Origin: an uncultured Alistipes sp.
Lineage (GTDB): Bacteria > Bacteroidota > Bacteroidia > Bacteroidales > Rikenellaceae
Direction: 5' to 3'
DNA length: 12,274 nt
Assembly (NCBI GenBank): GCA_958449275.1
Contig: CAUDHE010000070.1
Location: forward strand, 1-12,274
Both the position numbers and the translations under genes were made by a program. Below are positions 5,886-12,274 of this stretch, one piece after another (positions within the stretch are counted from its first letter, which is position 1; each line of letters begins with the position of its first letter). Below the pieces are notes generated by a model. The model worked only from the letters and a program-made list of their open reading frames with translations. It did no database searches and was not told where the DNA came from.

Positions 5886-8270
5886 ATGAAGATCGCTTTT
5901 AAAAATTTTCTCACCTCGCTCCGCCGATACAAAACCGCCTCGGCGCTCAACATTGCCGGCCTCACCCTCGCTTTCGTCGCCTTCTACGTCATGATGGCGC
6001 AGGTTACCTACGACTGGGGCTACAACCGCTCGTTTCCCGATGCCGACCGCATTCACGTGGCGGTGCCGCATTTCTATCGCGACCGCTACACGCTGCATTC
6101 CTCGTCCGAACTGTTCAACTCGGTGGCGGCGCAATGTCCCGATGTGGAACAGAGCGGCGTGATGTCCGACAACTGGTCCTCCGGCAAGGTTCGGGTACCT
6201 AATTCCGATACCGAGTCGGCCGAATACTCTTTCCGTATCGACTTCATGGAAGAATCGCTTGTCGATCTTCTCGGCATGCGCGCCGTGGAGGGCGATCTTC
6301 ATCGCATAGGCATGCCCCGTTCGGCCATAGTCCCGCGTTCGGTCGCCGAGACCATCGGGGTGCATGCCGGCGACAATCTCGATATCGAGATACGCGACAA
6401 AGCAGCCAAGTACTACCGTGACGAATATGCCGTCGTGGGCATCTACGAGGATTTTCCCGACAACTCGTTTTTCGCCGAACCTCGCATATTCTGTACAAGC
6501 GACGATAAAAAGATGGAGTTCATCGATCGGATCTGCATGTTCCGACTTCGCCGCGGAGCATCGGTCGATAATTTCGCCTCGCTGTGGAACGCCGCTCAAC
6601 TCGACGAACGCCTTGCGTCCATGCGCTCGTGGTCGGCTTTGCAAGGCAAGGAGTTCGACGAGGCCGATTTCATCGAAGACTATCGACGGACTTTGTTTCC
6701 CACGCTCAACGAGGCCTATTTCGACAGCCGTATAGACAACGTCGACCACAGTTCGTACTCGTCCATGATGACGAGCCTGGCCATAGCCGTCATTGTCGTG
6801 GTCATAGCCTTCATCAATTTCGTCAACTTCTTCTTCGCCATGATTCCGGTGCGCATGCGTGCCGTCAACATCTGCAAGGTGTTCGGCGCCTCGACTGTCT
6901 CGCTGCGCATCAACTTCGTGTTCGAGTCGCTGGGCTTCGTGCTGTGCGCGCTGTTTCTGACCTTGTGGATATCCGTCGCGCTGCCCGAAACGCCGCTGGC
7001 CGATTACGTGTCGCGTCCGCTCACGCTCGATCGCAACATGGGAGCCGTCGGACTCATGCTGCTGACGGGTGTTGTCATGGCTGTCGTCTCGGCCGTCTAT
7101 CCGGCCTGGTACATCACCTCGTTCAACGCCTCGCTGGCCGCCAAGGGCAGTTTCTCGGGTTCTGTCTCGGGCCGTCGCCTGCGTACGGTGCTGCTGGGCG
7201 TGCAGTTCGCCGTGGCTATGGTGCTCATAACCGTCACCGCGTGCATGTGGATGCAGTACCGCCACATGGTGAAGTACGACATAGGATTCGACCGCGAGAA
7301 CCTCATGACGTTCTTAATGAATGGAAAACTGTATGAAAATCAAGAGGTCATGGACGAAAAGATACGGGGAATTGCCGGAGTGAAGGACATTGCCTATTCC
7401 AATTTTCCCGTGGTGAGCGAGTATTCCAACTCGTCAGTGACCGAAAAGCGCGACGGCCGTGATATGGAACTTATGTACCGTATAGTATCTCCGAGCTTTC
7501 CGGAGGTCATGGGTCTCGATCTCATCGCCGGCGAGAACTTCAGACCCAATTACCTTTCGGCCCGTTTCTGCATGATAACTCAGACCACACACCGCAAATA
7601 CGGGTTCGAGATCGGCGATGTCATAAACACTTATCAGATCGTCGGCATCCTGAGCGACTTCATGGGTATTCCGCTGGACCGTGCGGAACATGGCGACCGC
7701 AACATCGTCTATACTCCCGCAAACATCTGCGGTCCGTATGTATATTTCCGTCTGGAGCCCAATACCGACATCGGGCGGGTGGTGAAGCAGGTCCGCGCCG
7801 TGATCAAGGAGTGCGACCCCGAAGCCGATCCCGCCATCGGGTTCTTCGAGGAGACGCTCGATCGGCTCTATTCGCAGACGCGCCGCAGCGCCGTGGTCAT
7901 AGGTATGTTCGCCATGCTGGCCGTCGCGATCTCGCTCATGGGCGTCTTCGGCATCGTGATGTTCGAGACCCGTCACCGCCGCCGCGAGATCGCCGTGCGC
8001 CGCGTCTTCGGTGCCGCCACTTCGGACCTGCTGCGCATGTTCAATCTCCGCTACGCCGTCATTCTCGTCGTATGCTTCGCCGTTGCGGCGCCTCTGTCGT
8101 GGTATTTGGCCGACGAGTGGCTTGCGGGATTCGCGCGCCGCATCCGCATCGCGTGGTGGATCTTCGCTCTGGCTCCGGTCGCGGTGTCGGCGCTTACCGT
8201 GGGGCTGGTCACGTGGCGCAGCTTCCGTGCCGCGGGCGAGAACCCCTCGCGCGTGCTCGGAGGCGAGTGA
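5886..8270 (+). CDS. ABC transporter permease 1, FtsX/MacB type with 8 membrane helices
   Basis: A 794-residue inner-membrane permease built as two fused MacB_PCD-FtsX units. TM1 (about 20-40) precedes a large extracytoplasmic domain (about 41-297). TM2-TM4 follow (about 298-318, 343-367, 385-410), then TM5 (about 432-457), a second extracytoplasmic domain (about 458-669) and TM6-TM8 (about 670-692, 723-742, 756-777). The second half carries the canonical FtsX coupling motif REIAVRRVFGAA (about 700-711). The first half has a changed version, RAVNICKVFGAS. Such type VII permeases use a separate ATPase to drive periplasmic movements that push substrate through adaptor and TolC. No ATPase gene adjoins this one. 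Permease 1 and permease 2 are clearly paralogous, sharing FINFVNFFFA(M/L)IPVR in the first half. Codon use shifts to A/T-ending codons around 7310-7400 within the second extracytoplasmic domain. The substrate is unknown. Confidence 0.93.
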   Translation: MKIAFKNFLTSLRRYKTASALNIAGLTLAFVAFYVMMAQVTYDWGYNRSFPDADRIHVAVPHFYRDRYTLHSSSELFNSVAAQCPDVEQSGVMSDNWSSGKVRVPNSDTESAEYSFRIDFMEESLVDLLGMRAVEGDLHRIGMPRSAIVPRSVAETIGVHAGDNLDIEIRDKAAKYYRDEYAVVGIYEDFPDNSFFAEPRIFCTSDDKKMEFIDRICMFRLRRGASVDNFASLWNAAQLDERLASMRSWSALQGKEFDEADFIEDYRRTLFPTLNEAYFDSRIDNVDHSSYSSMMTSLAIAVIVVVIAFINFVNFFFAMIPVRMRAVNICKVFGASTVSLRINFVFESLGFVLCALFLTLWISVALPETPLADYVSRPLTLDRNMGAVGLMLLTGVVMAVVSAVYPAWYITSFNASLAAKGSFSGSVSGRRLRTVLLGVQFAVAMVLITVTACMWMQYRHMVKYDIGFDRENLMTFLMNGKLYENQEVMDEKIRGIAGVKDIAYSNFPVVSEYSNSSVTEKRDGRDMELMYRIVSPSFPEVMGLDLIAGENFRPNYLSARFCMITQTTHRKYGFEIGDVINTYQIVGILSDFMGIPLDRAEHGDRNIVYTPANICGPYVYFRLEPNTDIGRVVKQVRAVIKECDPEADPAIGFFEETLDRLYSQTRRSAVVIGMFAMLAVAISLMGVFGIVMFETRHRRREIAVRRVFGAATSDLLRMFNLRYAVILVVCFAVAAPLSWYLADEWLAGFARRIRIAWWIFALAPVAVSALTVGLVTWRSFRAAGENPSRVLGGE

Positions 8271-8302
8271 TGAATTAAGTCAATGTATAAATTTTTTCGA
8301 AT

Positions 8303-10690
8303 ATGATTTTCCGAGATTTCATTACGGTTCTGAAGCGTTACCCTTCGTCGTCGATTCTCAACATCGCGGGATTGGGCATCGCTTTCGCTTCGGCCTATCT
8401 TATTTTAGTGCAGGTATGCTTCGACCTGTCGTATAACCGCAACGTGGAGAATGCCGACAACATCTACCGTCTCGAATACCCGAGCTGGTACCGCGATGGT
8501 TTTTACGGTGCGCACTGGAGCCGTCAGCAACCGTTGGAGATGGCCGAGTCCGTCCCCGAGATCGAGGCTGTAGCCACCGTCTTTATGGCAGGTTGGGATT
8601 ACGATGCGTCGATCAAACGTAACAATACCATCGACAATATGTCGTTGAGGCTCGCTCCTGCCGAGGAGGCGGGATTCGACGTGTTCGGACTCGATGTCGT
8701 TGCGGGTTCGATGGAGAATTTCGACGACAGCCGCATTGCGTTAAGCGAATCGGCCGTCCGCAAGTACGGACTCGACGTGGGCGACGTGATTCACTGGGGC
8801 AAGGGCGCCGAGGAGGGTGCGCAAACCGTCACCGTCTGCGCCGTCTACCGCGATCCCCGCGGTCCTTCCGACATCGCCGCTAACGACGGTTTCGCAGGTA
8901 TGGTTCCCGCCCGAAATACCGATCGCTCCAATTGGAACAATCCGTGCTACATACGTCTGGCCGACGGTGCGTCGCCCGAGGCTGTGGCTGCCAAGATGCT
9001 CGACAATCTTGTCGCCGCGGCCGAGAAGGAGGGTGAATCGCAGGAGGATATCGAGATATTGCGCAAGAGGATGGCCGTGCGTCTCAATCCGCTTACGGAT
9101 CTCTACTTCGCCCGCGACGTCGACGGTCCCGACGGCCTCGTCGGCAACCGTACGACTACCATGACGCTGCTGGGTATCGCCTGCCTCGTCATAGCCGTGG
9201 CGTTCATCAACTTCGTCAACTTTTTCTTCGCCCTCATTCCCGTCCGCATCCGCTCGGTCAACACCCGCAAGATCTTCGGCGCCTCGTCGCTCGGCTTGCG
9301 TCTCGGATTCGTGGTCGAGACGGCGGGACTCGTCGCGACGGCTTTGGCGGTTGCGTATTGTCTGGTGCTCGTAGTCGCCGATACTCCGCTTCGCGACTAT
9401 ATTTCGACGAGCGTCGAGGTCGGCGACAACCTGCCCGTGGCATTGTGGCTCGGCGCAGGCTCGCTGGTCGCGGGAATAGCCGTCAGCCTGTGGCCCGCGT
9501 TCTACATCACTTCGTTCTCGCCGGCGTTCGTTATCAAGGGGGCGTTCTCGGCCACCTCGTCGGGCCACGCTCTGCGCTATACGCTGGTGGGCGTTCAGTA
9601 CGTGATCTCCATATCGCTCATCGTCACGGCTCTGTTCATGCGCTTGCAGCACTCCTACATGATGAATTACGACATGGGCTTCGACAGCAGCATGGTGCTG
9701 GCCGTGGATAACGTGCAGCTGTCGGGCCTCGACAAGTTAGAGGCGCTCGCCGACAAGCTCAAGGAGAATCCCGCGGTCACCGACGTCGCCACGGCCGCGG
9801 GCAATCTGGTGGCCCCCCAGCGAATGGGCTGGGGCCGCAGGTTCAAGGACCGTCAGATCTCGTTCCAGTGCTATCCCGTGTCGTGGAACCTGCTCGACAT
9901 GATGGGCATAAAGATCACCGAGGGGCGCGACTTCACCCGTAGCGACGAGATGTACGACAACGGCACCTTCATATTCAACGACGCTGCGCGGCGTCAGTTC
10001 GAACTCACGCTCGACGATAGCGTGTACGGCCACATCGGCGAGACGCGTATCGCGGGTTTCTGCGAGGACTTCAACTTCAAGCCGTTGCAGTACGGCATCG
10101 AGCCGTTCGCGTTCTACGTCTTCGGCAGCCGCGGGTGGTCCTACCCCTCGCACCTCTACGTGCGCATCGCCGCAGGCACCGATATCCGCGCGGCGCGCCG
10201 CTATGTGGAGAAGACCGTGTGCGAGATGGCTCCCTACCTCGATCCCGCTCTGGTCGAGGCCCGTCTGTTCGACTCCGAGCTGGAGGCGCAGTACAACAAG
10301 GAGCAGCGTCTGTCGACCCTGATCACCGTATTCTCGGCGCTGTCGATCCTCATCTCGATGATGGGAGTCTTCGGACTGGTGCTCTTCGAGACCCAGTACC
10401 GCCGCAAGGAGATAGGCATCCGTCGCGTGAACGGCGCCACCGTAGGAGGCATTCTCCGTATGTTCAACATGCAGTTCCTGCGCGTGGTGGGCGTGTGTGC
10501 ATTGATCGCCGTTCCCGTGAGCCGATATTTCGTCGACCGCTGGCTATCGACCTTCGCCTACCGCATGCCCATGTACTGGTGGGTGTTCGCCGTGGCAGTC
10601 GCCGCCGTGGCGGCCGTTACCGTATTGACGGTCACGGTGCGCAGCCGTGCGGCCGCCAACGAAAACCCCGTAAATGCCATACAGCGTTAG
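8303..10690 (+). CDS. ABC transporter permease 2, FtsX/MacB type, paralogue of permease 1
   Basis: A 795-residue permease with the same double MacB_PCD-FtsX plan. It has TM1 (about 17-38), a large extracytoplasmic domain, TM2 (about 289-312), TM3 and TM4 (about 333-357, 380-403), TM5 (about 425-448), a second extracytoplasmic domain, and C-terminal TM6-TM8 from about 670. The second-half coupling motif is RKEIGIRRVNGAT (about 702-714). The first half has RSVNTRKIFGAS, deviating in the same way as permease 1. The N-terminus (LKRYPSSSILNIAGLGIAF) also parallels permease 1 (LRRYKTASALNIAGLTLAF), which supports an old tandem duplication. The extracytoplasmic domains differ far more than the membrane parts, which hints at different substrates or partners. 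It starts 32 nt after permease 1 behind an A/T-rich leader, so it is very probably cotranscribed. Confidence 0.93.
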   Translation: MIFRDFITVLKRYPSSSILNIAGLGIAFASAYLILVQVCFDLSYNRNVENADNIYRLEYPSWYRDGFYGAHWSRQQPLEMAESVPEIEAVATVFMAGWDYDASIKRNNTIDNMSLRLAPAEEAGFDVFGLDVVAGSMENFDDSRIALSESAVRKYGLDVGDVIHWGKGAEEGAQTVTVCAVYRDPRGPSDIAANDGFAGMVPARNTDRSNWNNPCYIRLADGASPEAVAAKMLDNLVAAAEKEGESQEDIEILRKRMAVRLNPLTDLYFARDVDGPDGLVGNRTTTMTLLGIACLVIAVAFINFVNFFFALIPVRIRSVNTRKIFGASSLGLRLGFVVETAGLVATALAVAYCLVLVVADTPLRDYISTSVEVGDNLPVALWLGAGSLVAGIAVSLWPAFYITSFSPAFVIKGAFSATSSGHALRYTLVGVQYVISISLIVTALFMRLQHSYMMNYDMGFDSSMVLAVDNVQLSGLDKLEALADKLKENPAVTDVATAAGNLVAPQRMGWGRRFKDRQISFQCYPVSWNLLDMMGIKITEGRDFTRSDEMYDNGTFIFNDAARRQFELTLDDSVYGHIGETRIAGFCEDFNFKPLQYGIEPFAFYVFGSRGWSYPSHLYVRIAAGTDIRAARRYVEKTVCEMAPYLDPALVEARLFDSELEAQYNKEQRLSTLITVFSALSILISMMGVFGLVLFETQYRRKEIGIRRVNGATVGGILRMFNMQFLRVVGVCALIAVPVSRYFVDRWLSTFAYRMPMYWWVFAVAVAAVAAVTVLTVTVRSRAAANENPVNAIQR

Positions 10691-10717
10691 AACACGATAT
10701 TTCAAAAGAACGGAAAA

Positions 10718-12274
10718 ATGTTGCAACAACTCAATTTCAAATCCTATTTCACCTTCCTCGGGCGCAACAAGCTCTACACGGCCATAAATTTCTTCGGTCT
10801 GTCGGTGTCGCTGGCGATGATCGTACTCATCTCCACCTACACATTGCATCAGCTCGGCACCGACTCGCACCACGAAAATGCCGATCGCATCTACATGCTT
10901 TCGGACGGAGTGTCGGATGCTAACGGTTACTATCTGCCCAAATATCTGCTCGGCCGCTATCCCGAGATCGAAGCCGCCGTCTCGGTGGCATCCGGTACCG
11001 AGGAGATCGAGGTGGGCAACAACGGCGACAAACTCTTCGCCAAGGTAATCGATGCCGATTCCGCCTTCTTCCGCATATTCACCTGCCCGATGGTCGAGGG
11101 CGACGGCGCCCCGTTTGCCGCCGACCGTCGCAATGCCGTGATATCGGAGTCGTTCGCACGCAAACTTTTCGGCGGCGGCATGTCTCCCGTGGGACAACCG
11201 CTGAAGATCGACGGCGACAAGACCTCCTATGTCATAAGCGCCGTCATGCGCGATATCGACAATTCGGTGCTGCCTTCGGCCGACGTCGTTCTGCGCGCCG
11301 AGCGCCTGCCCGAGATCAATATGTCGAACAACGAGACGATGGACAACTGCGGCAGTACTGCCACGTTCCTGCTGGTCGGGAAGAACGCCGATCTCGTGTC
11401 GCGCGCCGACGACATGCTGGAGTATTTCAAGGAGATCTACTGGCCTTACAGCGGCGGCATCCGCGACCGTGTCGTGCCGGTACCTCTGCGCGAGGTCTAT
11501 TTTTCTGGCCTGGAGACCGGCATGTTCAACCGCGGCAACCGCGATTTTGTGGCGATTCTATTCTCGGTGGCCTTCATACTGCTGCTCTTCGCAGTCATCA
11601 ACTATGTGAACCTCACTATGGCGCAGACGGGATTCCGCGCCAAGGAGATGGCCATGCGGCGTCTGCTCGGGGCGCGGCGTGGCGGCGTCGTGTCGAAATT
11701 GATCCTCGAATCGGTCTTCTTCTCCGCAGCGGCGTTCGTGCTCGGGCTTTTTTTGGCCGACGCCGTCAATCCTTGGGCGTGCCGTCTGCTCGATTACGAC
11801 TTCACCGTGTGGAGCGAATTTACGCCGTTGTATGCGGCGGGCTGCGCTCTGTTCGCTGTCGCCGTGGGCGTGGTGTCGGGTACGGCTCCCGCCCTGGCCA
11901 TTTCGCGCTACAAGCCCGTCGATGTGGTGAAGGGTACTTTTCGCAATCGTACTAAATTGGTGTACAGCAAGATATTCATTGCCGTGCAGAACGCCGTCAC
12001 GGTGGTCATGCTGGTGGCCGCTCTCACCATGTATTTGCAGATAAGGCACATGATAAACATGCCGCTGGGCTACGACGTCGACGATGTGTTGGTGGTGAAC
12101 AACAATTTTCCGCGCGGCAACGGCGTCGCGGGCTTCGTCGAGGAACTGCGCCGCGCACCCCAGGTCGCGGCGGTGGGCGTGGGCAACGGCACTCCGTTGT
12201 GGGGCACCAACAACAATACCATCCGATACGGCGAGGGGCGCATGGTTAGTTTTCAGCAGATACTCGGCGACTCG
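10718..12274 (+). CDS. ABC transporter permease 3, FtsX/MacB type (partial, 3' end outside window)
   Basis: An open frame from ATG 10718 runs without a stop to the window edge, giving 519 codons. If it is as long as its neighbours, about two thirds is present. It starts MLQQLNFKSYFTFL and lies 27 nt after permease 2, with an A-rich leader. TM1 is about 21-42. The first extracytoplasmic domain (about 43-275) has the MacB_PCD-like start HENADRIYML and the segment RNAVISESFARKLFG. TM2 (about 277-300, ending FAVINYVNLTMAQ), TM3 (about 329-350), TM4 (about 370-395) and TM5 (about 419-441) follow. The second extracytoplasmic domain is cut. Unlike permeases 1 and 2, its first half keeps a canonical coupling motif, RAKEMAMRRLLGAR (about 308-321), so it belongs to a different permease subtype. 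The rest of the gene, and probably an ATPase, should follow downstream. Confidence 0.92.
   Translation, partial: MLQQLNFKSYFTFLGRNKLYTAINFFGLSVSLAMIVLISTYTLHQLGTDSHHENADRIYMLSDGVSDANGYYLPKYLLGRYPEIEAAVSVASGTEEIEVGNNGDKLFAKVIDADSAFFRIFTCPMVEGDGAPFAADRRNAVISESFARKLFGGGMSPVGQPLKIDGDKTSYVISAVMRDIDNSVLPSADVVLRAERLPEINMSNNETMDNCGSTATFLLVGKNADLVSRADDMLEYFKEIYWPYSGGIRDRVVPVPLREVYFSGLETGMFNRGNRDFVAILFSVAFILLLFAVINYVNLTMAQTGFRAKEMAMRRLLGARRGGVVSKLILESVFFSAAAFVLGLFLADAVNPWACRLLDYDFTVWSEFTPLYAAGCALFAVAVGVVSGTAPALAISRYKPVDVVKGTFRNRTKLVYSKIFIAVQNAVTVVMLVAALTMYLQIRHMINMPLGYDVDDVLVVNNNFPRGNGVAGFVEELRRAPQVAAVGVGNGTPLWGTNNNTIRYGEGRMVSFQQILGDS

Noticed and set aside
3247..7265. Series of long minus-strand open frames (3247-4614, 4346-5965, 5856-7265) opposite the TolC-like, adaptor and permease 1 genes
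   Set aside because: Low-complexity His/Arg/Val/Asp-rich translations, no domains, and mutual overlaps crossing gene boundaries. The opposite strand carries clear family motifs throughout, so these are shadow frames.
1..12274. CRISPR arrays, tRNA/rRNA genes, insertion sequences, attachment sites
   Set aside because: No regularly spaced repeats, cloverleaf or rRNA-like stretches, transposase motifs or terminal repeats were seen on reading both strands.

Overview
The window looks like a chromosomal stretch of a GC-rich member of the Bacteroidota, probably Bacteroidales and perhaps close to Alistipes/Rikenellaceae. The signs are a TTTG-N19-TAnnTTTG promoter, start codons without clear Shine-Dalgarno sequences, A/T-rich leaders in GC-rich DNA, and 8-TM FtsX/MacB-type permeases of about 795 residues of the kind common in this phylum. 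The genus is inferred from style only.

Layout. At the left edge (2-181, +) is the tail of an unrecognised gene, followed by a convergent spacer with a GC-rich hairpin. On the minus strand (3018 to 374) is a two-component operon. An NtrC-family response regulator (receiver, AAA+ sigma-54 activator, Fis-type HTH) is followed by a membrane histidine kinase, with an ATGA stop/start overlap. The divergent intergenic region (3019-3210) holds a housekeeping-type promoter for the regulator, a candidate pair of activator sites, and a candidate sigma-54 promoter facing right. From 3211 to the right edge, all on the plus strand with gaps of 67 nt or less, runs an export operon. It encodes a TolC-like outer-membrane factor, a HlyD/MacA-like periplasmic adaptor, and three consecutive large FtsX/MacB-type permeases, the last cut by the window edge.

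Working model (inference). The kinase senses a signal in or near the inner membrane, because it has almost no extracytoplasmic segment. It phosphorylates the regulator, which binds about 90-110 bp upstream of the sigma-54 promoter and switches on a tripartite efflux or envelope-export machine. One site overlaps the -33 element of the regulator's own promoter, so the regulator may also control itself. No ATP-binding subunit is encoded in the window. FtsX/MacB permeases of this kind need one, so it should lie just downstream or elsewhere. The substrate cannot be told from sequence.

The parts belong to known families. The less ordinary points are three tandem permeases of two subtypes served by one adaptor and one outer-membrane factor, the legible sigma-54 control region, and the GAFTDA variant in the activator.
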